Shown here: one piece after another, positions 50,158-58,755 of the stretch
Layout: each line of letters starts with the position of its first letter
Position numbering within the stretch: the first letter of the stretch is position 1
DNA from: Phycisphaerae bacterium
GTDB taxonomy: Bacteria; Planctomycetota; Phycisphaerae; UBA1845; PWPN01
Assembly (NCBI GenBank): GCA_030372985.1
Contig: JAUCQB010000161.1
Coordinates: 32,791-96,790 of the forward strand
Length of the DNA stretch: 64,000 nt
Direction of reading: 5' to 3'
Translations under genes and position numbers: made by a program
Notes under the pieces: model-generated
What the model saw: the letters and a program-made list of their open reading frames with translations, nothing else
Told to the model about the DNA's origin: nothing
Databases searched by the model: none

Positions 50158-51609
50158 ATGACCGACGCCCCGACAGCCGTCCGGAAGGCCCCACTGCGAG
50201 ACATCGTCGCCTATGCCACGGGCGACGGCGCCGCATCCATCGTGATGAACACGATCTTCGGGTTCTCCATGATGTATTACACCAAGGCCCTGGGGCTGGA
50301 CACCCGATTGGCCGGCATCGCGATGGCCGTCGCCGTTGTCTGGGATGCTGTCGTGGATCCGGTGATGGGTCACATCAGCGACAACACCCGTTCGCGATTC
50401 GGCCGGCGGCACCCTTATATGCTGATTGGCGGGGTCATGACCGTGGTCTGTTCGTATGCGATCTGGGCTGTCCCGTCCTTCTTCCAGACGCCGCATCTGC
50501 TGTTCTGGTATCTGGTGGGCATCAACCTGCTGCTGCGCGCCGGCGCGGCCGTGTTCCTCGTGCCGCACGGAGCCCTCGGATTCGAAATCTGTACCGACTA
50601 CAACCAGCGGAGCACATTGCAGGGGATCCGCAACGGTTTCAACATGGCGGTCAACCTGGGCGCCAGCCTGCTGGTCTGGAACGTGTTCCTGCGAAACCGT
50701 GGTGACATTGACGGTACCACGATACCTGCCAACTACCAAAGGATGGGGCTGGCATTTGCGCTCGTGGCCCTGGTCTTCGTGCTCATCGTGGTGTTTGCCA
50801 CCCGCAAGTACATTGTCGATACCCGGGGGAATCCTGAGATCGGGGGCAACAGTCTCGATGCGATAGCCCGCAATCTCAGGGATATTCTTTTCGATCCCTA
50901 CCCTCGGACCGTTTTCATCTTCATGGCCATCCTTTTTGTCAGCGTGGTGCTGGTCACCTCGCTCCAGATGTTCATCTACGTGGACTACATGAGGTTCGCG
51001 AAATGGGAGGCGTCAGTGGTCCACTGCAGCACGATGGTGTGCGCGGCTTTGGGAGCCCTCTCGTCGGCTGCGATGGTGCGGCGCCTGGACAAGAAATCGG
51101 CCATCGTGGTGGCCATCGTGGCCTCGAGTGTCGGCAACATCATGTTGCTGGTTGTGTTCTATACCGGCTGGGTGCCGGTCGGGCTCAGTTGGGGATCGGT
51201 GCCGGTTGCGATGGTGCTCTTCATGGTTTTCCACGGGTTGTACCATCTGTTCACGAACGCGGCGACCGCGATTGCCAACTCGATGATGGCGGACGTCTCG
51301 GAGATCAGCCACTATCGAACCGGAGTGCTGAAAGACGGCGGTTACTCGGCCATGATGCTCTTCGTCTTCAAGATGGGCATTGCGGTGGGCCTTCTGCTGT
51401 GCGGCTATTGCATGAAATGGATCGGTTATGATCCACAGGCCCCCCAGAACGCCCCGGAAGCGATACGAAACCTCATGCCCATGGCTTTTCTCGGAGGCAC
51501 AATCATCGCCCTCATCGCCGTGGTCAGCATGATCCGCTATCCGGTGAATCGGGCCTACATGGCCGAGATCAGGTCAGCCATGACCGAGGGCCGCAAGTCG
51601 GCCGAGTGA
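50158..51609 (+). CDS. GPH-family sugar:cation symporter (MFS, MelB-like)
   Basis: A 483-residue, 12-helix transporter of the glycoside-pentoside-hexuronide family. N-terminal motifs are AYATGDGAASIVMNTIFGF and VVWDAVVDPVMGHISDNTRSRFGRRHPYM, the latter containing the cation-site acids and the loop 2-3 signature. It imports a sugar with H+ or Na+, most likely an oligosaccharide or hexuronide released by the exported glycosidases; that link is inference. AGGAGA lies seven bases before the ATG. Confidence 0.88.
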   Translation: MTDAPTAVRKAPLRDIVAYATGDGAASIVMNTIFGFSMMYYTKALGLDTRLAGIAMAVAVVWDAVVDPVMGHISDNTRSRFGRRHPYMLIGGVMTVVCSYAIWAVPSFFQTPHLLFWYLVGINLLLRAGAAVFLVPHGALGFEICTDYNQRSTLQGIRNGFNMAVNLGASLLVWNVFLRNRGDIDGTTIPANYQRMGLAFALVALVFVLIVVFATRKYIVDTRGNPEIGGNSLDAIARNLRDILFDPYPRTVFIFMAILFVSVVLVTSLQMFIYVDYMRFAKWEASVVHCSTMVCAALGALSSAAMVRRLDKKSAIVVAIVASSVGNIMLLVVFYTGWVPVGLSWGSVPVAMVLFMVFHGLYHLFTNAATAIANSMMADVSEISHYRTGVLKDGGYSAMMLFVFKMGIAVGLLLCGYCMKWIGYDPQAPQNAPEAIRNLMPMAFLGGTIIALIAVVSMIRYPVNRAYMAEIRSAMTEGRKSAE

Positions 51610-51644
51610 CATTAGAACACCTGGCCGGCGGCAAACGGCTCGCT

Positions 51645-51668
51645 GGCCCCAGAATCCGCTCTGGGGCC
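51645..51668. terminator. Hairpin 1 between convergent genes
   Basis: GGCCCCAGA and TCTGGGGCC form a perfect 9-bp stem with a six-base loop, 36 bases after the symporter stop. The downstream T content is low, so termination would be weak. Confidence 0.4.
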
Positions 51669-51730
51669 TTGTGCGTGGAGCACTCCCATCCACATATCGC
51701 CCAACGCGGAACGGAAGCCACCGTGAAAGA

Positions 51731-51754
51731 CGGCCCGGAACGGATTCCGGGCCG
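51731..51754. terminator. Hairpin 2 between convergent genes
   Basis: CGGCCCGGAA and TTCCGGGCCG form a perfect 10-bp stem closing a four-base loop. No T-tract follows on either strand, so it may be an RNA-stability or boundary element. Confidence 0.4.
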
Positions 51755-51787
51755 AGCGGCATCCGGGCCCAGCAAAGACATACAAAA

Positions 51788-51823
51788 CACCCTTGGCACG
51801 CCTGACGAGACGCGCCAAGGGTG
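51788..51823. terminator. Bidirectional terminator between symporter and pyrophosphatase genes
   Basis: CACCCTTGGC and GCCAAGGGTG form a 10-bp stem. The plus strand continues with CTGTTGTTTG and the minus strand with TTTTGTATG, so it can serve both convergent genes and best serves the minus-strand hppA transcript. Confidence 0.7.
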
Positions 51824-51863
51824 CTGTTGTTTGTGGGCGCTGATCGATCGGAGGTGATCAGTC

Positions 51864-54479
51864 TTATCTGCTGGCGGCCTCGCGCTTGGACTGCCAGATG
51901 GCCCAGGCGATGAGAGCTACGCAGACCACGACGGCGATGACGCGCGCCGTATCCCAACCGGTCTCGGTCAGCGTCTTGGCCAACTTGAAGTTGTTCGCCT
52001 CGGCGGCCTTGTTGACCGTTTCCACGACCTGAGGGTCGTAGGCCAGCATCAGGGGCACGCCGAGTACGGCCACCATGTTCATGACCTTCAGCAGCGGGTT
52101 GATCGCCGGGCCGGCCGTGTCCTTCAGCGGATCCCCGACCGTATCGCCCGTGACTGAGGCCTTGTGCTTCTCCGAGCCCTTGCCGGTGTTCTTCTCCAGG
52201 TCGCGCGGCTCATCCTCGACCATCTTCTTGGCGTTGTCCCAGGCGCCGCCCGAGTTGCACATGAAGCTGGCCAGGAGCTGTCCGGCGACGATCGAGCCGC
52301 CCAGGAACCCCGCCAGGCCGATTGGCCCAAGGAAGTAGCCGACCAGAATCGGTGTGAACACTCCCAGGACCGCCGGGCCGATCAGTTCTTTCTGAGCCGC
52401 GGCCGTGCACAGATCCACCACGCGACCGTAGTTCGGCTTCTTGGTGCCGGCCCAGATCTCCTTGTCGCGGAACTGCATGCGGCACTCGTTGACGATCAGG
52501 TAGGCCGCACGGCCGACCGCTCGGATCAGCATCGAACTGAACAGGAACGGCACCGCCCCGCCGATGAGCATGCCGATCAGCAGTTTCGGCGAGGACACGG
52601 TCAGCAGACCGGCCACGGTCGTAAACGCCGCGAGGGGCAGGGGCTTTTCCTCGCCGCCGCCGCCCGAACCGATGACGGTGATAAACGACGCATAGAGCGA
52701 CACGGCCGCGATCACGGCCGAGCCGATGGCCACGCCCTTGGTCACCGCCTTGGTGGTGTTGCCCACGGCGTCCAGGTCGGCCAAGATCTGGCGCGAGACT
52801 TTGAGTTGCTCCTTGCTGGTGATCAGCTTCCCGTCCACTTCGAAACCCATCTCGGCGATGCCGTTGGCGTTGTCGGCGATCGGTCCGAATACGTCCATCG
52901 ACACGGTGTTGCCGGTCAACGTCAGCATGCCGATACCGCACATGGCCACACCGTAGGCGATGAAGATCGGGTTTACGGTCTGCATCGTGCTGGTGTAAAT
53001 GATCACCGAGGAGAAGATCGCGACGCAAAGCACGATGCCGGTCCAGAACGCGGACTCATAGCCGACGGCAAAACCCTCGATGATCGTCGTTCCGTGGCCG
53101 GTTTCGCAGTTGCGCTTGATGCCGCGAACCGGGGAATACTCGGTCCCCGTGAAATACTCGGTTGTTCGGTTGAGGGCGATGCACAGGATGATGCCGATGA
53201 AACAGGTGATCGCCGGTCGCATGTCGAGAACTCCGACAATGTTGCCGGCGGCGTCCTTGGAGACCGCGCCCAGAGTAGCCCAGGGGTGATGGTTTGCCAG
53301 GTACTGCAGATTCGCCCAGGCGTCGGGATTGGAGTTCGACGCGGTGAAGTTCAGATAGAACAAACCCAGCACAATGAAGCCGACGACCGAGATGGTCGAG
53401 CCGATCAGGAAGCCCTTGTTGATCTGCTTCATGGCCGCGCCGACGTCGCCCTTGTCGCCCGCTCGCACGGTGTAGGTCGAGATGATCGAGCCAATGACGC
53501 CGATCGCACGCACGAGGATCGGGAACATGACGCCCTTGTGCCCGAACGATGCCCAGCCGAGAATCATCGCCGCCACGATGGTCACTTCATAGCTCTCGAA
53601 GATATCGGCCGCCATACCGGCACAGTCACCGACGTTGTCGCCGACGTTGTCGGCAATGGTAGCCGCGTTGCGAGGGTCGTCTTCGGGGATGTCCTTCTCG
53701 ATCTTGCCGACCAGGTCGGCTCCGACGTCGGCCGCCTTGGTATAGATGCCTCCGCCGACACGCATGAACAGGGCCAGCAGCGTGCCGCCGAAGCCGAAGC
53801 CCAGCAAGGCCTCATAGGCGTGCTCGCCGTAGGTCATGAAAATGACCGTGCCGCCCAGCAGGCCCAGCCCGTCGGTGAGCATGCCGGTGATCGTGCCCGA
53901 GCGGTAGCCATACATCAGAGCCTTGCCGAAGCCAACCGGCGCGGCGGCCGCGACGCGCAGGTTGCCGATGGTTGCCATCCGCATACCGACAAAGCCCACC
54001 GTCGCCGAGAAAATCGCCCCCATCAGAAAGGCCCAGGCTCGCCCGAAAGCATAGTGGATCGTGATCGGGTTGTCCTTGGCGGCGCTGTACTTGCTGAAAA
54101 AGAGCACGAAGACCAGGACGGCAATGAGGCAGGCCACAACCTTGAGTTGCCTCCTGAGGTAGGCATTGGCCCCTTCTCGCACCGCCGAGGCGATGTCTTT
54201 CATCTTCTGCGTGCCCTGGTCTGCCCTGAGAACCTGGCCGACCAGCATGCTCGCGTAAAGCAGCGCGCAGATCGCCACGGCCAGCGATCCGAAGAGTGCA
54301 GCCCGTTCCCCGGTCGAAAACTTCTCGTCGCTCAAGAAGGAGAAGTACTTGAACGAGCTGTGCCCCTCGAGAACCGCGGCCGCCTCGGAGCTGCCGGCCG
54401 GTCCCTTGGCGAACAGGTATCCGCTCGCTCCAACGACGACGAGCACCAATAATCCCAACAGCGGTGGAAGACGCTTCAT
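51864..54479 (-). CDS. hppA: Membrane-bound proton-pumping pyrophosphatase, K+-independent type
   Basis: An 871-residue protein with about 16 helices that couples pyrophosphate hydrolysis to ion pumping. The substrate site is DVGADLVGKIEKDIPEDDPRN with NVGDNVGDCAGMAADIFES. The segment GNTTKAVTKG has Lys where K+-dependent enzymes have Ala, the diagnostic of K+-independent (normally H+-pumping) members. The C-terminal acidic motif region TGDTVGDPLKDTAGPAINPL is intact. AGGAG lies eight bases before the ATG. It probably supports the PPi-dependent glycolysis suggested by the PFK gene 2 kb away. Confidence 0.96.
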   Translation of the reverse strand: MKRLPPLLGLLVLVVVGASGYLFAKGPAGSSEAAAVLEGHSSFKYFSFLSDEKFSTGERAALFGSLAVAICALLYASMLVGQVLRADQGTQKMKDIASAVREGANAYLRRQLKVVACLIAVLVFVLFFSKYSAAKDNPITIHYAFGRAWAFLMGAIFSATVGFVGMRMATIGNLRVAAAAPVGFGKALMYGYRSGTITGMLTDGLGLLGGTVIFMTYGEHAYEALLGFGFGGTLLALFMRVGGGIYTKAADVGADLVGKIEKDIPEDDPRNAATIADNVGDNVGDCAGMAADIFESYEVTIVAAMILGWASFGHKGVMFPILVRAIGVIGSIISTYTVRAGDKGDVGAAMKQINKGFLIGSTISVVGFIVLGLFYLNFTASNSNPDAWANLQYLANHHPWATLGAVSKDAAGNIVGVLDMRPAITCFIGIILCIALNRTTEYFTGTEYSPVRGIKRNCETGHGTTIIEGFAVGYESAFWTGIVLCVAIFSSVIIYTSTMQTVNPIFIAYGVAMCGIGMLTLTGNTVSMDVFGPIADNANGIAEMGFEVDGKLITSKEQLKVSRQILADLDAVGNTTKAVTKGVAIGSAVIAAVSLYASFITVIGSGGGGEEKPLPLAAFTTVAGLLTVSSPKLLIGMLIGGAVPFLFSSMLIRAVGRAAYLIVNECRMQFRDKEIWAGTKKPNYGRVVDLCTAAAQKELIGPAVLGVFTPILVGYFLGPIGLAGFLGGSIVAGQLLASFMCNSGGAWDNAKKMVEDEPRDLEKNTGKGSEKHKASVTGDTVGDPLKDTAGPAINPLLKVMNMVAVLGVPLMLAYDPQVVETVNKAAEANNFKLAKTLTETGWDTARVIAVVVCVALIAWAIWQSKREAASR

Positions 54480-54889
54480 GAGTCAGTTCTCCTGGTCAAA
54501 CAACACTGAACCTTGCTCCGCACAAGCCTTCGATCTTGTGTCCGCTCTCGGCCATTCGTGGATTGCTGGGACCGACGGAATGGACACCGGCGTGACCGAT
54601 ACTGCTGGCTCGGTCTTTCGTCTTGGCCCTGGGCTGCTCGTGACTCCGAACTCGTTCGGGGGTGCTCCCAGAGCCGAATGCTGGCCAGCAAACGAGCGAA
54701 GCAGTATAGCGAGCCGCCGCCTGAGTGTAAAACGGTCCAGGCGCCACAGGTTCACGACATTGCCTGTCCGCCCAGACCCGATCCTACATCCGTGTGGGGT
54801 GCGCGTAACATATTGTCGGACAAAGCGTTACGTTGTCGTTGGCGATAGCGTTCCCGAAGACGCATGCGTTTCGGCTGCTTGGGGTACCG
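54480..54889. other. hppA leader and upstream region
   Basis: About 410 bases between hppA and the PIMT gene. A good promoter for hppA lies at 54703-54731, giving a 5' leader of roughly 215 bases. I see no known riboswitch pattern in the leader, but its length leaves room for regulation. Confidence 0.5.
54703..54731 (-). promoter_or_regulatory. hppA promoter
   Basis: On the minus strand TTTACA is separated by exactly 17 bases from TATACT. Each box matches the vegetative consensus at five of six positions. The predicted start is near 54696. Confidence 0.65.
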
Positions 54890-55753
54890 TTACTCCCGGG
54901 TCATGGGAACGAAACGGACCCCGGTGATGTGTTTGGTCCTTCTCTTGCCGTCGGGTGTTTTGGTGACCACCACCAGGTTCTGAGCACCCCAAGCCGAGCC
55001 GGTCGGTATGACGATTCGGCCACCTGGCTTGAGCTGCTCCCAGAGCGGCCCGGGGATGTCCTCGGCGGCACAGGTCACGATGATCACGTCGAACGGGGCC
55101 TCCTCGGGCCAGCCCTTGTAGCCGTCGCCGATGCGGCAATGGATGTTGTCGTATCCCTGTTCGAGGAAGACCCGCCGAGCGCTCTCGCCCAGCGGCCGGA
55201 CAATCTCGATGGTGTATACGTGCGGCGTCAGGTGGGCCAGAACGGCCGCCTGATAGCCCGAGCCCGTGCCGATCTCGAGGACCTTCATCTCCGGCGTCAA
55301 TTGCAGCGCCTCGGTCATGAGGGCCACGATGTAGGGTTGGGAGATGGTCTGACCGTGGCCGATGGGCAGCGGCGAGTCCCCGTAAGCTCTGCTCTGGTAG
55401 TCGTTGGTGACGAACACATGGCGGGGCACCTTTCGCATGGCCTCCAGGACCTTCGCGTTCTTCACCGGCTTGCGGCCGTCACGCGGACGGGCGATCTGGG
55501 TTTCGACCATGCGGTTGCGGTCTTCGATTCGATCGCGGGCACCCGGAGGGTCCGGGGGGCGAAATGCGGAGGCAGGCTGCGATGTGGCCGCCGGTTCGTC
55601 CATCGGAGCAGACGAAGTCGCTGCCGCGTGGGCTGCTTCCGCAATGGGGTCGGGTTGTGATCCGCAGCCGATGGGGATGATGGACATGGCAGCAACCAGC
55701 AGCCCGGCGGCCGAATCGACTTCCCATCGTCGGTTCGCGCGCGGGATCATCAT
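54890..55753 (-). CDS. pcm: Exported protein-L-isoaspartate O-methyltransferase lipoprotein
   Basis: A 287-residue PIMT that repairs isoaspartyl residues using S-adenosylmethionine. The catalytic domain starts near residue 75: RHVFVTNDYQSRAYGDSPLPIG, ISQPYIVALMTEALQL, VLEIGTGSGYQAAVLAHL and EQLKPGGRIVIPTG. Ahead of it is an export signal ending in the lipobox IPIGC (about Cys30) and a tether with TSQPAS. Typical Pcm is cytosolic; here an extracytoplasmic enzyme is predicted although its cofactor is made inside. The start directly follows the PEBP gene's TGA. Confidence 0.9.
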   Translation of the reverse strand: MMIPRANRRWEVDSAAGLLVAAMSIIPIGCGSQPDPIAEAAHAAATSSAPMDEPAATSQPASAFRPPDPPGARDRIEDRNRMVETQIARPRDGRKPVKNAKVLEAMRKVPRHVFVTNDYQSRAYGDSPLPIGHGQTISQPYIVALMTEALQLTPEMKVLEIGTGSGYQAAVLAHLTPHVYTIEIVRPLGESARRVFLEQGYDNIHCRIGDGYKGWPEEAPFDVIIVTCAAEDIPGPLWEQLKPGGRIVIPTGSAWGAQNLVVVTKTPDGKRRTKHITGVRFVPMTRE

Positions 55754-56365
55754 TCACCTCTCGTAGGTTCCAATCAGTTCGCCTTCGGCCAGCACATGAC
55801 CCGACATCGCCTTGAGCAAGGCCTCCTTGAACAGCCCGGGCTCGACGCTGAGCGGCGCGTTCAGAGCGTAGAGCTTGAAGAAGTATCGGTGACGGCCATG
55901 GCCCCTCGGCGGTGCGGGACCGCCATAACCCACCTTGCCAAAAGAGTTCTTGCCCTGCATCAGAGCCGGCGGCTGCGAGACCCGCAGCGAAGGGGCGATC
56001 CCTTCCGGCAGGCTGGTGGTATCGGGCGGAATGGCGTACAGCACCCAGTGCACCCACGGCGTCGGCGTCGGCGCGTCCGGATCGTCCACGATCAGGGCCA
56101 GTTGTTTTGTCTCGGCCGGCGCGCCGGACCATGAGAGCGGAGGCGACTTGTTTTCGCCGTCACCCGTGTACGGGCGGGGAATGGTCTCATTGGGTCCGAA
56201 GGCCGCGCTTTTCAGGGTCATCTTGGCGGACATGGTGGCCTCCTTTGCAGGCTGGGACGTCGGCGGGGAGCCGGTCGGTGGGGCCGTGTCGCAGGCGGGA
56301 AAGGCCGCGATCAACAACAGTTGCGGAATCGCGAGAAGCCGTGACTGGCGTCGTATCCGACACAT
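55754..56365 (-). CDS. YbhB/YbcL-type PEBP-family lipoprotein
   Basis: A 203-residue phosphatidylethanolamine-binding-protein fold. A lipobox (IAAFPAC) and a tether with PPTSQPAKE precede the domain. Domain motifs are LSWSGAPAETKQLALIVDDPDAP, WVHWVLYAIP, GYGGPAPPRGHGRHRYFFKLYAL and SGHVLAEGELIGTYER. The family's role in bacteria is unclear. GAGGTG lies five bases before the ATG at 56365. It abuts pcm with no gap, so the pair is an operon. Confidence 0.9.
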   Translation of the reverse strand: MCRIRRQSRLLAIPQLLLIAAFPACDTAPPTGSPPTSQPAKEATMSAKMTLKSAAFGPNETIPRPYTGDGENKSPPLSWSGAPAETKQLALIVDDPDAPTPTPWVHWVLYAIPPDTTSLPEGIAPSLRVSQPPALMQGKNSFGKVGYGGPAPPRGHGRHRYFFKLYALNAPLSVEPGLFKEALLKAMSGHVLAEGELIGTYER

Positions 56366-56584
56366 TGCCACACCTCGCTTTCAACCCAGAACTGGTAGGG
56401 TAACCATTATATCACGACCCCATCGCAAAGGGGCAAATAAGCCGGCGTCGCACCGCCCCCAGGTGGTGGCCGTGTCGTCAGATGGCCACCATGGACGCGA
56501 GGGCAGAGAGGGTTTATATGAACGGGAATCGGACCCGGATCCGCTGGAAGAAAGGGCGGTCTGCCGGAGAAAGGGGCGGCCAGA

Positions 56585-57850
56585 ATGAAGTCGCGCAGAG
56601 GGAATCGACTGGGAATCGTTGTCGGCGGCGGCCCTGCCCCGGGGATCAACGGCGTTATTTCGGCAGCGACGATCGAGGCCCGAGAGAGGGGCTGGACGGT
56701 CATGGGTATCCTCGACGGCTTCCAGCATCTCATGAAGGGCGATATCACGCAGACGGTGGGCCTGGACATTGTGGCGGTTTCGAGGATCCACCTGACCGGC
56801 GGCTCGATACTGCGCACGTCTCGCGCGAACCCGACCAAGCGGCCTGAAGATCTGAAACGGGTGGTCGGTTCGCTCGGCCGCCTCGGCATTACCCATCTGC
56901 TGACCATCGGCGGGGATGATACGTGCCTGACCGCGAGCCAGATCGCCGGCGCGGCCTCGGGTTTGCGGGTGGCCCATGTGCCCAAGACGATCGACAATGA
57001 CGTGCCGCTTCCCGAGGGCGTGGACACTTTCGGCTTTCAGACTGCCAGGGACGTGGCCACGACGATCGTCGCCAATCTGATGGAGGATGCCAAGACCACG
57101 AACCGCTGGTACCTGGTCGAGGCCATGGGCCGACACGCCGGCCACTTGGCCCTGGGCATCGGAAAGTCGGCCGGGGCGACCCTGACGGTTATTCCCGAGG
57201 AATTTGGCGACCGGCCGGTTACCCTCAAGCACATCGTGGACATCCTGTTCACCTCGGTTCTGAAGCGTCGGGTCAGGGGCAGAAGGCACGGTGTGGCGGT
57301 GCTTGCGGAGGGGCTGGTCGAACGGCTGGGGAAACGCGATCTGGCTACGGTAGGTGTTCCGCCGGCGGATGAGTTCGGCCATTTCCGCCTGGCGGAGGCC
57401 GATCTGGTCGGCACGCTGCGGGACAGGCTCAGTGAGCGAATGAAACAGTGCGGCTGGGGCTCGTCGGTGGTCGCCAAGGTGGTCGGGTACGAGTTGAGGT
57501 CAGCCCGGCCGATCCCCTTTGACTGCGAGTACGTGCGCGACCTGGGTTACGCGGCGATCAAGCTCCTGGGTGACCCGCAGCTTGCCGGCGCTGCGGGCAA
57601 CGGGGCCATCGTGTGCATCCAGGGCGGGAGGTTGCGCCCCATTCTCTTCTCCGATGCCATCGGCCGGGATGGGCGCGTGGCTGTCCGAATGGTCTCCATC
57701 GACACCGAATCTTACGCCGTGGCCCGGTCGTACATGATCCGGCTGGAGAAGGCGGACCTGGCGAACAAGACCAGCCTTCGCAAGCTGGCCGGCGCGTGTG
57801 GCATGTCGCCTCCGAGGTTCACGAAACGGTTCGGATACCTCGTTCGGTGA
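56585..57850 (+). CDS. 6-phosphofructokinase, pyrophosphate-dependent type
   Basis: A 421-residue group A phosphofructokinase. The GGDD motif at 109-112 and PKTIDND at 133-139 carry the Asp and Lys that mark PPi-dependent enzymes; ATP-dependent ones have GGDG and PGTIDND. The fructose-6-phosphate site is recognisable in VEAMGRHAGHLAL. The reaction is reversible and would consume or generate pyrophosphate. AAGGGG lies eight bases before the ATG. The membrane pyrophosphatase gene in the same neighbourhood supports a PPi-based energy economy. Confidence 0.92.
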   Translation: MKSRRGNRLGIVVGGGPAPGINGVISAATIEARERGWTVMGILDGFQHLMKGDITQTVGLDIVAVSRIHLTGGSILRTSRANPTKRPEDLKRVVGSLGRLGITHLLTIGGDDTCLTASQIAGAASGLRVAHVPKTIDNDVPLPEGVDTFGFQTARDVATTIVANLMEDAKTTNRWYLVEAMGRHAGHLALGIGKSAGATLTVIPEEFGDRPVTLKHIVDILFTSVLKRRVRGRRHGVAVLAEGLVERLGKRDLATVGVPPADEFGHFRLAEADLVGTLRDRLSERMKQCGWGSSVVAKVVGYELRSARPIPFDCEYVRDLGYAAIKLLGDPQLAGAAGNGAIVCIQGGRLRPILFSDAIGRDGRVAVRMVSIDTESYAVARSYMIRLEKADLANKTSLRKLAGACGMSPPRFTKRFGYLVR

Positions 57851-58755
57851 GTGGGGCCGGTGCGAGGCTCTCTGACCAAACAGGACTGCACCAACGGAAA
57901 GTGGTTGCGACAGGCACACCGGCGGATCGTTCGATGTTTCAGGCGTGGTCGCTGATACCCAGATCCCTTGCCCCCTCAAGCGACCAGCCCTCTTGCGTCT
58001 TGGCCGGCGATCCATCCCAGTTGTGCGGCACCCCCCGTAACGAAAAGTGCCAGCCCCAGGTTCCGGGGCCGCCCTGCTGCCAGAACGGGAACGGCCAGCC
58101 TTGCCGCTGAGCGATCGACGCGTGCTGATGCGAGGACACGTAGCCCTCCGGATCGATGACCCGGCCGCCCAGTCCCTGGGCCTGATGTCATCGCGTCTTG
58201 TTGATCCCATCGTTCGATTCCACGGCCGGCCAGAGCGTCGAGCCCGTCATCCATTCGTTCCACGCCGTGGGCATCGGCTTGCTTCGTTTCCCGTAGTCCT
58301 TGCAGTGAAGCCAGTGCAAGCTTCGCAGGTTGGCCATCGCTTGCTCATGACCAGGAACAATGAATCGGGGGAAGTCCTCTGGCATTCCTCGTAGCGCACC
58401 GGCAGTCGCAGGGTTTGCCGCCCAAGCCAACCGCGCCATCAGCAGCTATTGGGCGGCATGATGCCGACCTGGCGGCGGGCATCGGCGATTTCGCTGGGAC
58501 CACCTGTCAGTCTCTTCGGGAAGGCTCCGGCACCGGAAAAGCAACCGTTTATCACTGCGCATGGGTGTCGACAGTCTCGCACGTCCGTCGGCGCGTGGCT
58601 GAGGCGTACTCATCCGCCGGGCTGTTCGGGCTCAATTGCAGTGGGCGGACATGGCCTCTCTGGCCGTCGTGCGATCTGTATGGGGTGTGCCCGTGCGACC
58701 CGCCCGACAACCAGCCTGACAACTGTCTCAGACCGGCCCCGACCAACGCCGCGTC
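57851..58755. other. Region between PFK and helicase genes
   Basis: About 900 bases. The part from 57942 to 58439 is a decayed coding region on the minus strand, listed separately. In the remaining 316 bases (58440-58755) I see no supportable gene; the minus strand has short frames only. Confidence 0.5.
57942..58439 (-). pseudogene. Fragment of a large planctomycete-type exported protein, interrupted by a stop
   Basis: Two stretches in the same minus-strand frame are separated by an in-frame TGA at 58188-58190. The first reads FPRFIVPGHEQAMANLRSLH through AWNEWMTGSTLWPAVESNDG; the second reads GLGGRVIDPEGYVSSHQHAS, then GWPFPFWQQGGPGTWGWHFS, ending at another stop at 57939-57941. The DPEGYVSSHQH and GWPFPFW phrases are characteristic of long uncharacterised planctomycete proteins several times this size. 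Missing ends and the internal stop argue for a pseudogene. Confidence 0.65.

Noticed and set aside
52164..54452. Very long open frame (762 codons) opposite hppA
   Set aside because: It is the antisense shadow of the pyrophosphatase gene: His/Arg/Asp-rich, no domains, and hppA is complete in the other strand.
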